Below are positions 26,240 to 36,443 of a stretch of DNA of 64,000 bases, piece after piece. Below the pieces are notes generated by a model. It ran no database searches. It was not told where the DNA came from and was given only the letters and a program-made list of their open reading frames with translations. The translations under genes and the position numbers were made by a program. The stretch is taken from positions 130,455,708-130,519,707 of the forward strand of contig OZ038381.1 of the NCBI GenBank assembly GCA_964036045.1, in the 5' to 3' direction. Every line of letters begins with the position of its first letter. Position 1 is the stretch's first letter. The DNA is from Eutreptiella sp. 'Long Island Sound 2002' (taxonomy: Eukaryota > Euglenozoa > Euglenophyceae > Eutreptiales > Eutreptiaceae).

Positions 26240-28370
26240 CTCATCAACCTCCGGATTCCGGGGCCCAGGGGCCCGGAGCCAGGCCAGCCAGGCACCGCAC
26301 TACCAACCACGTCCCTTGCCCACCGGCAATATTTCCTGCAGACAGGGACCACCAGCCGCCCGGAAGAGCTACAGCCAAGCCATCGCAAAACCGCCAACGC
26401 ACGGACAACCACGTACACAACATCAGCCAGACCGCCAGCTGCAGCAGGACCCAAACAAAAGAACCCACTGACTCACCCAGCCGCAGCCGCCCACACCATC
26501 GGGGCAGCAAGCCACTGCCACCACCAGGCACACTGGGCCCAGCCACCGCATCAAGCGGCACCCACACCATCAACCGCGCCTGAAGAGCCCGATCACAGCA
26601 ACCCATCTCAGCCATACACCACCCCACAGACCACACCCACCGCTATCTGACACCTGGGGGGACAGGCAACAGCAAGCAGCAAACCACCACAAAGCAGCCC
26701 ACACGAGGACATCCCCCTAAACAACGACAGCCAGATTGCCACCTCGAGCACCACCTGCGTCAAATAACCAGCCGCTGCATCTGGCCACAGCCAACCACGC
26801 CACCCGGGCAGCAAGCCACTACTGCCACCAACCACACCAGCCAAAACAAGAACGTTGAACAACACCCAGACCACCAAACACGCCACAAGGGCTCGTCCAA
26901 GACCACCCACACCCACCAGACACCAAGCCACCGACCACGCCTACATCCCACCGACAAGCCCACACCAAAGAACACACCGGCATGCCCGGCCGTAGCTACC
27001 GACACCAACTGGCAACCAGGCCATCACCACCTCCAAGCACACCAATGCAAGCCACAGCATGCAGCAGCTGTCGCACCGACAAACACGCCCCAAGAGCGAA
27101 GCAACAACCAGCTGTGCCAGCCAGACGCCAGACTTCCGACCAGGCCCACCACTCACCGGCAAAAACCCTCCGGCGACGCCCATGTCACTGAGCAGCAAAC
27201 ACCAAGCCACTGCAGACCAGGGCAAGGACAAACAACCCGATACACAACGACAGGCATACTACTAGCCCAAGCAGAATGTGCACTAAAAATCCGGCCGACG
27301 CACCGGTGCACACCCAGCCACACCGCCCGGGCACCACATTACTACCATTACCAACCGAACCAGCCCAAGCCACCAGAACTGGCGGCACCTGCACCGCCAA
27401 ACACGCCCCCAGGGCCCGGCCAGGACGAGCAAGGTCAATACATTGCCAGACCACCGCCAGCGCCAAACGCCCCCCAGGCAACAACCCCCACCAACCCAAT
27501 GGCAGACAGACACTGCGGACCGCCCGAAAGGCCAGGCACCAAGCGACCACGAGTCAACACGCACAGAGAAATCCCAGTACACAACAACTAGTAAACCACT
27601 GTCTCCAGCAGCACCCACGCCCAAGAACCTGCCGGCGCACACAACGACAACCACCCAAACCACGCAGACACCAAGTCACTACCACCCCCAAGTGCATCCA
27701 CGGCCAGCCCGCGAAACAACGTGGCAACTGGCATCCAAACACCCATGAAACACCGCGAACACCACCTGCCACACCCAGGACGTCAAAACAAGCACTGATG
27801 CCAGCGCCCACAACCATACCGGCACCCACATCCCCCACCCCACGCCACCTGCTGAGTGCAGACGGGCAGAAACAGGTCACCCCTGCACCCACATCCGCCG
27901 CCAACCGAGCAGACTCACCACCCACCAAGACGCCGGGGCGCCCATGTCTTGTACAACCCACGCCCATGCCCACGGACATTCAACACTAGTCTAAACACCC
28001 ACCACCCTTCACTAACCCTCGCCGCCCCGGACCGTGACGACACCCACACCCACGGAAGCTAACGGGCACGCCCGAACCCTACGCCTCGGACCACACCCCG
28101 AACGCTCAGCCACAGCATCCCATACCCAATGCCAAAGTCACAACCGCCCGCACTGATCCCACCCCCCCCACCCACCGATGGTGCTTCACAACAGCACCAA
28201 CACACCGGTGGCCTGGACACGACGCCGTCCCCCGTGCAGCCTTCCCCACCGGCAGCGAAGGCACCAAACAAACACCACCCCCATACCCTGGCAAACCCGC
28301 ATAGCGCCGCACCGCCGCAGATAAGGAGCTGCTGTCCGGCGTGTGCTTTGTGCCGGCTCATGTGGTTGGC
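26240..28370. repeat. A/C-rich degenerate repeat tract
   Basis: About 2.1 kb strongly depleted in T on the plus strand. Related segments recur near 26.48, 26.79 and 27.31 kb (CACCCGGGCAGCAAGCCACT, CACCATCGGGGCAGCAAGCC, CACCGCCCGGGCACCACATT, then CAAACACGCC), so it derives from a larger decayed repeat with units of a few hundred bases. Scarcity of T removes stop codons on +, giving Thr/Pro/His-rich ORFs, and gives Val/Leu/Trp-rich pseudo-membrane ORFs on -. I treat both as by-products of composition. Confidence 0.55.
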
Positions 28371-28379
28371 TAGGGGGGT

Positions 28380-29140
28380 GGGGTGGCGCATGCATCCCAT
28401 GGCCCACGTAGATGGCGACACTAGTGTGCAACTGGGGTGATGATGTGTGAAATAGGCCACTTGCAAACCCCTTGCACACCGTACCCAAACTTTCATTTCA
28501 CCCTCTTCTTTGGCGGTTTTTGGGTGCCATCGAATCCCCGATGGTATATTGCATTGGTGTATTATGACACAAACCTCTCACATACCTCATAAGTCTGTCC
28601 CATACCCACATTACACCTCTCCCCAAAATTCCCAAATACGGGGGTTGTGCAACCGCCCCCTTGCACAATCATCCCCTTGGACGTGCCATCCTAACCAAAG
28701 GGACCTTGCTTTCACCGTTTGCTTGTACTGAATAGGTTGTACAAAAAGAACAACCATGTTTTTCGACATCACACACCACAACATTTCACATTAAAACCGA
28801 TTTTTGTCTACCCCCCTTCGTGTTCGCAACCACCAAATTGCACTGGTTGCACTTTTGCAACTGCATGCAACCGTGTGCAACCACCATGCTACGCGCGGTG
28901 TGCGCCGTACTACAAAAATGAAGAATCCACTCAATGCGAGCACATTTGGACCATGCACTACAGATCACACATAGCACGAGCAAAGATGCATCCTCCATCA
29001 TTGCAATCACATGTCATCACCACAATGGAGCCCCATTTCAAGGAGTCCTTGTCGGACGCTGGGCATCAAGTGTGCCCACGATGCCTTTGTGTAGCATACA
29101 ATAGCATAGCGTTCCCCACGCCAACGGGTAGGTCAATGCA
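28380..29140 (+). repeat. Dispersed repeat, inverted relative to 56.89-57.64 kb
   Basis: About 760 bp match the reverse complement of 56.89-57.64 kb along their length. Shared blocks include CACCCTCTTCTTTGG, GTATTATGACACAAACCTCT, CCCCTTGGACATGCCATCCT and CAAAGATGCATCCTCCATCA. The copy at 56-57 kb ends in an inverted-repeat terminus; here the matching end (CCACGTAGATGGCGACAC) is altered. Several TTGCAC/GTGCAA hexamers are present in both. Confidence 0.8.
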
Positions 29141-29441
29141 AATAGTATGCACTGAAGAGGACGCCGGCTGTTGCATCGACCAAGAATCCCCATATGAGTC
29201 GCTCCCCAAAATGTACCCATGCACCGGCCTTGACTTCCCCCCCTCCCAAGCAACCCGTCGTGAAGAGGTATTCCCCATCGAAATCACCAATGGTCATTTT
29301 GCCGGTGGGAGCACAATCCTCATGGCCATGAGTATGAAGGTTCATGAGGGCTCTCCCCGCGCCATGCACAAGAGCAATGCTTGTGTAGGACAAATGGGGG
29401 AGGTGTTGTCGCACAATATGATTTATACATTGCACCAATAG
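28719..29441 (+). CDS. Hypothetical Cys/His-rich ORF in dispersed repeat
   Basis: A 240-codon ORF. Roughly its codons 38-140 (..CTGCTFATACNRVQPPCYAR..HIWTMHYRSH..SHVITTMEPHFK..IAFPTPTGRSM) are paralleled on the minus strand at 56.88-57.20 kb by a frame without stops (..FTGCTCATVCNCVQRPC..HIWTMHYKSH..IAFPTPTRRSM). Survival of the frame in two diverged inverted copies hints at coding, but the segment is only about 100 codons and rich in TTGCAC hexamers that themselves supply Cys and Ala codons. The C-terminal part has no counterpart. No family recognised. Confidence 0.25.
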   Translation: MLVLNRLYKKNNHVFRHHTPQHFTLKPIFVYPPSCSQPPNCTGCTFATACNRVQPPCYARCAPYYKNEESTQCEHIWTMHYRSHIARAKMHPPSLQSHVITTMEPHFKESLSDAGHQVCPRCLCVAYNSIAFPTPTGRSMQIVCTEEDAGCCIDQESPYESLPKMYPCTGLDFPPSQATRREEVFPIEITNGHFAGGSTILMAMSMKVHEGSPRAMHKSNACVGQMGEVLSHNMIYTLHQ

Positions 29442-30428
29442 CTTTTTTTTTGAGGTCCGTGCGGAAATTGCAATCTCCTTGCGAAAGCTTGGAAATGCCT
29501 TAACGGCCTCAAGGGGGAGCCTCCGATAGTCAGTGCCATGTCTCTCAATCTTCTTCCAACCCCTTGCATGACGTTGTTTCTGAACGAGCGTGTCCGCTAG
29601 TCATTGCGGAGATGGCGAGCTCCATAGCTTTTGGGTTGCATCCAAACCCTCCTTGTTCGGCGTGTTTGTCTTGGGTGCCTCATCGCTCTTCCCTTCTTGC
29701 GCCAGGGCCACACTTGTGTCACTTGGGGTGGCGGGCTTGTCGTTGACATCCTTTGTGGGCTTTGCCTCTCCTCCTTGCTCTCCCTCTTCCATGCATTCAA
29801 CCACTTTCTTGGTTCCCTTCTTTTCCTCGGTACACACCATTCTCTCATCGGCCTCCGGTGCGGATTCCCCTTCGTCTATTTTTGCCGCGTCACGATCACC
29901 GTCACCGTTCGGCTCCATCACGCCTTCGCCATGTGAAGGGTCGCCGGCTCCATTCGACTCGGCAATGCCATCCCCATCGCGTTCCTCACCACCACCCTTG
30001 GCCTCCGCATCCGGCACTGTCTCTTCCTCTTTGTCCTCAGTGGCTTTCATCACTTTGTCATTCGCATGGTCCTCCTTGTGAATGGCCTTGTCCTCGTGCC
30101 GGTGGTTCATTCTCTTCAGTGCTTGCACGGCGTCGTCTTTGTTTGTAATTGAGGGCTCTCCTGGGATGACGCACACAGACCGCATGACATCTGCCGCCAC
30201 CTGCTCATCATCTTCCAATGGCGGTGGGATTCGGACCAACTCTTTGCCTTTCTTCGTTTTCTTGTTGTGCTTTTGAGGGTCGCTTTTGCCACTGACGGCG
30301 AGGTGGTAGCCACCACTTGGCCCTTCCAACAAGCACCATCGTACACAACAACCGGGCGGGAGGCCAAACTTCTTGCACGGCTCCGCACGCTTGTCTGCGG
30401 CCCCCTTCCGCCGTTGCCTCGCCACATC

Positions 30429-30572
30429 CTATGAAGATAAGATGTGCAACCAGTGTGCAAGTGTGTGCAACCAGGCGAAAGTGAGTGCTTGCACCGATTG
30501 CACAAGGGTTGCACACTAGTTGCACAAGCTACGTATTATGGAATGCAAGTAGACAAGACGGTGTCACATCAC
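30429..30572 (-). other. Probable spliceosomal intron with TTGCAC foldback
   Basis: GCTGAC|GTGATG...CTTCATAG|GATGTG, 144 nt. It joins KKATSAD to DVARQRRK in phase 0 and removes an immediate TGA. Inside, on the coding strand, three GTGCAA hexamers are followed by three TTGCAC hexamers, their exact reverse complement, so the intron can fold back on itself. Confidence 0.5.
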
Positions 30573-31530
30573 GTCAGCGGATGTGGCTTTTTTGGTTGCA
30601 GCCGGCTCATTTGCCTGTGGAGTGCCATGGTCACTTGCTTCCTTTGGGCTCCCCTTTTCTTTTGAATCTTGGATCGGGCTCTCATTTTCTTGCCGTGCTT
30701 ACGGTTGTGGCGGTACGTTCGCCTTTGCGTTTTTCTTCTTCTTTGGCGCGTTCGGTTGTAGGCTCTTGCCTCTGTCTCCCTTCTCTTTCTTCGATGCGGG
30801 CTTCTCCTTGTGTGCCTCACTTTCGGTCGTGGTATCGCTATCCGATTCCACCGCAAGTCTATCCCGTTTGGCAGAGTTCACCCAATGCCCATCTTTCTTC
30901 CTTTTGGTCTGCTTGGTGTCGGTGGTGGCCACACGCTCCTTCAATGCATGCTGGACGTTGAGCAACATCATCTTCGACGACACGTGGGATGCTTTTTGGC
31001 TTCCTCCTTGCGGAACGGGCGGTGGCCACCGGGATGGGTGCTTCTCTTGCTTCTCCATCTTCATTGGTTTTTGTTCCGTAGTGGGTGCTCAATCACTCTC
31101 ATCCACAATGGGGTTCCCCAATTCACTATCGTTCCCAACCTTTTCCTCGAGCTTCATTGCCAAGCCCAATGGAAACTCACCTGGGTGGGGGAGCTGAGGC
31201 ACGGCCTTCTCCAACCGGACCCGTTGTTGCGTCGTTGCCGAATCCAATGGAAACTCAGGTGGGGAAGGGAGGTGAGGCGCAGCCTTCTGCACCCGGACCC
31301 GTGGTTGCGTTTTCGTCGCTTGATTCGGGCTTCCCACGCTCACGTCGAACTCCCGTAGAGCGTCCTTGATATCTTTCTTCCACTTCTTCCTAAATTCCCC
31401 CTCCCTTCTCGGATCTATGATGAGCTGCCATTCGTCAATTTGGGATCAGCGGCCACACTCCACTCCAAATCACAGCGGGGCCACACTTGTCGCAAACAAA
31501 CATGGCGGTCGGCACGTACATCGCCGTGAG

Positions 31531-31601
31531 CTGTGAAGGGCGGTTGCATAAGTGCAAGGCGTGCAAGTGTGTGGTTGCACAACAACGTTGCGTTCACAAA
31601 C
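31531..31601 (-). other. Possible short intron with TTGCAC/GTGCAA hexamers
   Basis: A GT..AG interval of 71 nt (GAGT|GTTTGTGAACG ... CCCTTCACAG|CTCACG) with one GTGCAA and two TTGCAC. It separates RYGFAE from LTAMYVPTAMFVCDKC. The phase does not match exactly without a single-base change, so the call is tentative. Confidence 0.3.
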
Positions 31602-31835
31602 ACTCGGCAAATCCATAGCGAAAACTGTAATTGATGTGGGGGAACGTAAATGGGGCATCCCATGCACGTGGAACAGACAAAGCAATGCTAAACATCACCC
31701 TCGTTGCACCAGGTGTCGCTAACCCACACATATTACGATCATTGACACATGGTGCATGTGCGGCATGGCACTCGCAAACACTTGCACACTGGTTGCACAC
31801 CTTCTCAACGGGAGTGTACGTTGGCGCCATCGCAC

Positions 31836-32921
31836 TTAGAGGACTGGGTGTCGTTGGCGGTGCACTTCAGTGTGCCACTGCGCCAACGGCTTTCGCGGTG
31901 CCTCTTGCCTCAAAAATTGTTGTGCCGGCCTGCAATAATGATGCCGCTGACGCGCCGTATGCCCCATCGCTGTGAACGTCATATACTTCTTCCGAAAGGC
32001 CTCCGACATCATTGAAAAAAAACTGTGGGCCATGCCCATGTCATTGGCCGCCCGCACGGGCTTTTGGGTTGCTGCCGCCGACCCACTTCGCTGCAATGGC
32101 GTCTCCCAACCCAGCCCTTTGACACACCATGAATACCGCATACAAGGCGGCCTTACTAAGCACCATGCATGCTTCCGCATAGCCTTGGAGGCCAATCCTC
32201 ACAATTTTCCAATCACTCTGGCGCGTGGCGGTGAGGGCGGAGCCTTGCCACGGATACGTGATGCGGGGTTGGATTGTACCAACGCCAAAGGATGTGTGAG
32301 TGAACCCTTGTTGCATATAGAGGAACGGTTCAAAATTGTGGTTATGTGGATATTGTACCTTGTTATTCGGTTTGGTGACTACCTCACCAAATTCATTAGG
32401 AAGAAGTGTAAGGATCTTCCGCCAGCTACTAGGGATCGTGTTCAAGATCGCCTCAATTGTGCCAAGACCAAAATCAGTCTCAAGGGCCATGCCTCTCAGG
32501 CTGGGGAAGAGACATGGCTCTTGTTGGCACACTGGCGTCATATTGGCAAGGCCATGAAGCTTCCAAACCATATCATTGATGTGGTTGTACAAATGGCTTC
32601 ATTACTTACGGCACTACAAAGTTGGGCGTTCAATGTAAGCGCCCTCAATTGTAAATCCATCGCGAAGAAGTTCAAACAGACAATTTGTCCTACCATTTGA
32701 TCGCCATATTTGTTATGGCTGCAATATGATGCTCCCGGGGTTCTGAAAAATTTGCATCCTTGGTGTTGCGGAATGTTTAGCGGCGACATTGTCGAGTCGC
32801 CAAAGTACCTGTTCAAGGACCATTTTCTGTGCTCTTCGGCAAGGGGAGTAGGGAAAGGCACTCCAACGGAGCGCCACATGCGCCTCATGGTGCAAGCGCT
32901 AGAACGTCCCTTCCTCGCCAA
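31836..32921 (-). pseudogene. Fragmented gene-like region with GTAAGT donor
   Basis: Leftward from 32921 a frame reads ..WSLNRYFGDSTMSPLNIPQ..LRALTLNAQLCSA and ends at a consensus 5' splice donor GTAAGT (32604-32609). Further on, another frame reads LRGMALETDFGLGTIEAI..LPNEFGEVVTKP..TYPWQGSALTATRQSDW..GLQGYAEACMVLSKAAL, preceded by a pyrimidine-rich CTCTTCCCCAG acceptor (phase not exact). A third frame continues to 31836 (..NDMGMAHSFFSMMSEAFRKKYMTF..). The stretches read like protein but do not join without frame changes. Family unknown; probably an exon-containing gene remnant. Confidence 0.35.
32132..32261 (-). repeat. 130-bp inverted duplicate, copy 1
   Basis: This segment encodes (-) TYPWQGSALTATRQSDW..LYAVF. 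Its reverse complement recurs at 33558-33687 with only about a dozen differences by eye, few of them changing the peptide. Confidence 0.85.
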
Positions 32922-33029
32922 GGAGATGCCTTGATGGCACCATGCAAATGCTGATTAGGTGTGTGTGTTCATGGTGCATGTCATCTAGTCGCCGATTGGA
33001 CCGCAATGGTCTGACATGTGCATGTGTGT

Positions 33030-33148
33030 TGTACGCTGTATGCCGAGCCTGTGCAAGTCTTGTGCAAGTGGTTTGCAACGTGTGCAAGCGGGGTGTTGCA
33101 TTGTGCAACGACAAGTTGCACACTCAGTTCCCATCTTTCTTTCCGTAG
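33030..33148 (+). other. Intron-like segment with GTGCAA/TTGCAC cluster
   Basis: Five or more GTGCAA/TTGCAC hexamers lie just upstream of a strong pyrimidine tract and AG on the plus strand (CATCTTTCTTTCCGTAG, ending at 33148). It looks like the 3' end of a plus-strand intron; the donor is not clear. Confidence 0.3.
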
Positions 33149-33373
33149 CGGATGCGCATGGGCGACCATGGACCCATAACTTCAACAACTCCAACAAGTG
33201 TGCCAGCTCCTACAAGCAAGTGGGAGCGGAAGCGCTGGAGCGTCAAGTAAGCCTGTACAAGCAAGTGGGAGCGGGATTCAAGGGTCAACTAGTAGTGGGT
33301 CTACAACGGGAGAAACCCGCATGTTGATGAGCAAGCGAGCAACCCAGCGGCCGAGCAACGCAGCCTGCCCCGA

Positions 33374-33691
33374 TTGCAAGCCGACTTCCCGTGTAAAAGT
33401 GAAGTGTTGGTGCACCATAGTTGTCACATGGACGCCCCGGTTGCCGATGAAAGTTTGGAATGGCGCTGGCTTCGTGAGGTAACGCAAAAATATTTGTACA
33501 GGGGCGTGTTGTTTCATTGGCTCAGGAAGTGCCGGCAGGTCGACCCCTCGGAAATTTTCACGTATCCGTGGCAAGGCTCCGCTTTCACCGCCACGCGCCG
33601 GAGTGATTGGAAAATTGTGAGGATTGGCCTCCAAGGCTATGCAGAAGCATGCATGGTGCTTAGTGAGGCCACCTTGTATGCGGTATTTTAA
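33374..33691 (+). CDS. Hypothetical ORF with TYPWQGS block
   Basis: A 105-codon open frame (..DAPVADESLEWRWLREVTQKYLYRGVLFHWLRKCRQVD..) ends in the TYPWQGSAFTATRRSDW..LYAVF block also encoded in inverted orientation at 32.13-32.26 kb, followed directly by TAA. The N-terminal 60 residues differ between the copies, so the shared block may be one exon or domain attached to different leaders. The frame is open upstream of the assumed start (..AAEQRSLPRLQADFPCKSE..), downstream of the intron-like segment ending at 33148. No family recognised. Confidence 0.35.
   Translation: MQADFPCKSEVLVHHSCHMDAPVADESLEWRWLREVTQKYLYRGVLFHWLRKCRQVDPSEIFTYPWQGSAFTATRRSDWKIVRIGLQGYAEACMVLSEATLYAVF
33558..33687 (+). 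repeat. 130-bp inverted duplicate, copy 2
   Basis: Partner of 32132-32261, opposite strand, about 1.3 kb apart. It ends at the TAA of the ORF above. Confidence 0.85.
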
Positions 33692-33748
33692 TCCTTCGAA
33701 GAAATAATATTCGTTCGAAGGTTTTGTTCGAAGAAAATACCCCCAGCG

Positions 33749-34233
33749 GTGGGTCTCATGGGATACCACACCCAACCCTCCATCACGCCAAATGCTCGGC
33801 AGTCCCCATTTCATACAGCAGACCGCCCAAACAAGAAAGCCAAACACGCAGGAGTACACACCCACGTTCAAGAGGCACAGTACCGACATGAGGCACGACG
33901 CACAGCCCGCACCGTGCACGAAGACCTCACAATCCCACACTTAGGTGCCCCCCCCCGCCAAAGTGTCAGACCCACACACAACTGTACAGAAGCGGGCATC
34001 ATCACGGACTGCTTGAACCCAGCAGCATCAAAGGGGACGCCCTGTGGATCAGTGACGGACGGCCCCACACATGGGCGGTGGCATCCAATCCCACAAATTG
34101 CAAGGCGCCGTGGGACCTCTCGCTGTCCACATCACCCCGTACGGCATGGACCACCTTTGTTATGAACACCACGACCAATTTTGCTCAACTGCGTGCACCT
34201 CCGCCCTACGGCAACCGCTCTCGGCCCCCATGA
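33749..34233 (+). CDS. GC-rich block ORF 1, unknown, frame-shifted
   Basis: First ORF of the plus-strand GC-rich block. An ATG at 33749 opens a frame (MGLMGYHTQPSITPNARQ..) that stays plausible to about 34030 (..TVHEDLTIPHLGAPP..). From there a neighbouring frame reads more like protein (KGDALWISDGRPHTWAVA..APWDLSLSTSPRTAWTTFVM..) and ends at TGA 34231-34233. The switch point is an AAAGGGG run, so a single-base indel or sequencing error would unite them into one product of about 160 residues. The stop overlaps the next ATG by ATGA. Rich in Thr, Pro and His; no motif or family recognised. Confidence 0.35.
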
Positions 34234-34478
34234 TAACAAGCAACATGTACTTGGTTACAGTGGCGGTCCGCAGGGGACTCGTCCCCACTGTCGTCTACAC
34301 CTTGCTACGCACCCACGTGGAGGACCCCCAGGCCACGGCGGCGCACATGCAGCGGACGGCCGTTGCCAAGACAGCGGAGCAGCTCACATACCGCACCCAC
34401 AAATACCTGCTGCATGCAGCAACCCTGCCCCAAACAGACCAAGCCCACCTCCTCAAACTCCTGTTCTACCAACCATGA
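34230..34478 (+). CDS. GC-rich block ORF 2, 82 residues, unknown
   Basis: A compact ORF (MITSNMYLVTVAVRRGLVPT..THKYLLHAATLPQTDQ..LLFYQP). The start overlaps the preceding stop and the stop overlaps the next ATG, both as ATGA. The composition is balanced, unlike the surrounding Pro-rich frames, and suggests a small mainly helical protein. ATGA junctions are typical of stop-start coupled translation in bicistronic viral or retroelement RNAs and in prokaryotic operons, and rare between eukaryotic nuclear genes. An alternative in-frame ATG at 34071 would give 135 residues and overlap ORF 1. No family recognised. Confidence 0.45.
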   Translation: MITSNMYLVTVAVRRGLVPTVVYTLLRTHVEDPQATAAHMQRTAVAKTAEQLTYRTHKYLLHAATLPQTDQAHLLKLLFYQP

Positions 34479-36443
34479 GAACCTACCCCGTGACATACCA
34501 ACACGGAACCCCCACCACGCCTACACACCATCCACCGAGCACAACACTGGCACGGCACACACGGGCACCACAGGCACCGCACACACGCCCACCAGCATGT
34601 GCGCGCCACCAGCCCCCATCCCCTCACGCCACTGTCCGTCCACAGGTATCACCAACCGCCAGCCACCGCATGTCCCCTCTGCGTACGCCAGCGGCTACCA
34701 CAGACGGCCCTGCCCTGCAACCCAGACCACTGGGTCTGCCTAGGAGCGTGGGTCCGCCTCACCCACTGCCCCCACTGCGGGGACCTCAACCCCCAACACC
34801 GCGAGCGGCCCGCAGCCCCAGCCGCACCCCCCCCCGCCAGCCACCCCAGCTTCTTCAGGCCACTCATTGACACCCTCCGGGACCACCTGGGAGGGTACTA
34901 CGTGGCGGACGCAGCGGACCACGCATGGACCATAGCCGTGGCCACGAGCAGCACACCCCTGCCCTCCCACAGCCCACCCTTACGCCACAGCAGAGGCGGC
35001 TTGAACGAGGCGGCCCACCACATCCTCCTCGCCCTATACCTCCACCACCGTGACCTACACCTCCGAGACCCACAACTCCCGGCCCCCCAAGCAGCAGTAC
35101 CGACGCCAGAAGCGTGGGCGGACACGGCACCAGAGGAGGAAGCAGCCTACCTCCGAATCACTTGCCGCCGGTTCAACACCGCCCTCGGCCGACGGAGAGG
35201 AACACCTTACCCACTCAGCGCACTCCTCTACCCGGCACACCACCCCCATCCCGCACAACTGAAGCCCCCGAAGGGCTTGGCGTCCTTTCGGGACGCCCAC
35301 CTGGCTGCCCCCGACGAGGCCACCGGCACACGGATGGGCCTCATTGACCAGCGCACCTACATCAGAGGCCTCGAGACGAGCCTCCGAGAGGCACACCGCT
35401 GGCACGCCTGCTCCCCGTCGCCCTCACGGGGACAGGGGGGTTCACCCGCCCCCGACACCCACCAGGCCAAGAAGACCAAGACAGGTCAGGGGGCCCGCCA
35501 GCGCGCCCGCCAGCAGGGCGCGACGCCCCGACCAGGGCCCGGATCCAGCCACACCGCACCACCCCACGCCCAGACCCCCGGGGCAGACCAACAGCACCGC
35601 GCCCGCCAGCGCCCACCACCACCACCGTACCGCAGCACCAAAGCCCTGCAGCCGAGTCAGCCACCACCGCCCGCACACGTCCACACCATGCCAGGACCAC
35701 CATACGCGCAGAGCCAGGGGACATGGCACCACCAACACCACCACCACGCCCCCGTCCCTCCCAACCCCTACCCCCTAATGCCCCCATGCTACAACGACCC
35801 CCACCAACTACATCCCCACCACGCCCCAGCACAACCAGGCCCCACGAACCACCCACCCCACATGGCACACATCACCGCACCACACCATCACGTATTCCAC
35901 CACCACCAGCCCCCACCACCACACCCACCAACGCCGGGGTACCACACACAACCAGCACACCCTCAACACCTCCACCACGCGGTCCAACACCACCCGCCGC
36001 CCCCACTACACGGGCCCACGACACACGAGCCACGGAACACCCCCATGGACCCGCGGGGAGCCGCACACACACACCAGCAACAACAGGGCCTAGTAGGAGC
36101 GCCCCACCACCACCAGCAGCCCCCCGACCCACACCCCATACCAGCGAGCACCATCCACCAGCAGCCACCCATTACATACGGACCACAGCCCCACCCGGAC
36201 GCCCATGCAGCCGCCTCCCACGCACACCCCGGCACCAGAAACCAGTCAAGAACCGCAAGGACCGCACGGCGCACACACGCAACACCCACACGAGCCACAG
36301 GGACGCCCAGACCCCCAGCCAGCACAACACGAACCCCCGCCCCCCACACCACCAACAGTGCCACCCGCACACCACCCCACCCCGCCCCCCCCCCGAGACC
36401 AGGCCACGGACGCAACATGCGGCAGCCAGTACCAGCCAATTGA
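34475..36443 (+). CDS. GC-rich block ORF 3, zinc-ribbon-like and Pro/His-rich
   Basis: The coupled ATG at 34475 opens one frame, but the convincing protein is in another frame, open from about 34494 with an ATG at 34599, to 36443; one small indel near 34.5-34.66 kb would join them. Near the start is a Cys4 ribbon-like pattern (CPLCVRQRL..PCNPDHWVCLGAW..HCPHCGDLNP). A structured region follows (..LIDTLRDHLGGYYVADAADH..LNEAAHHILLALYLHHRD..AYLRITCRRFNTALGRR..MGLIDQRTYIRGLETSLREA), then about 300 residues of His/Pro-rich low-complexity tail. The ribbon suggests nucleic-acid binding; everything else is unknown. Confidence 0.45.

Larger units (their letters stand above)
29601..31830 (-). pseudogene. 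Decayed multi-exon gene, charged nuclear-type protein
   Basis: Reading leftward from ATG at 31830, one gene-like path is visible. A Cys-rich start (MAPTYTPVEKVCNQC..) is followed by a probable intron (31531-31601) and a CDKC zinc-knuckle-like stretch. After a one-base register change in a CCC run near 31443 comes QIDEWQLIIDPRREGEF. A ~26-residue internal duplication follows (RVRVQKAAPHLPSPPEFPL / RVRLEKAVPQLPHPGEFPL), then Lys/Asp/Glu-rich sequence with a PKKKKNAKA nuclear-localisation-like motif, a phase-0 intron (30429-30572), and a last exon (DVARQRRKGAADKRAEPC.. to 29601) with an acidic tail. In-frame stops TGA (31089-31091) and TAA (30699-30701) break it. Family unknown; I infer a pseudogene or an error-laden gene model. 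Confidence 0.45.

Noticed and set aside
26244-27979. Val/Leu/Trp-rich minus-strand ORFs that look like membrane proteins
   Set aside because: They are the complement of an A/C-rich, T-poor tract, which automatically yields Val, Leu, Gly and Trp codons; no start or domain stands out.
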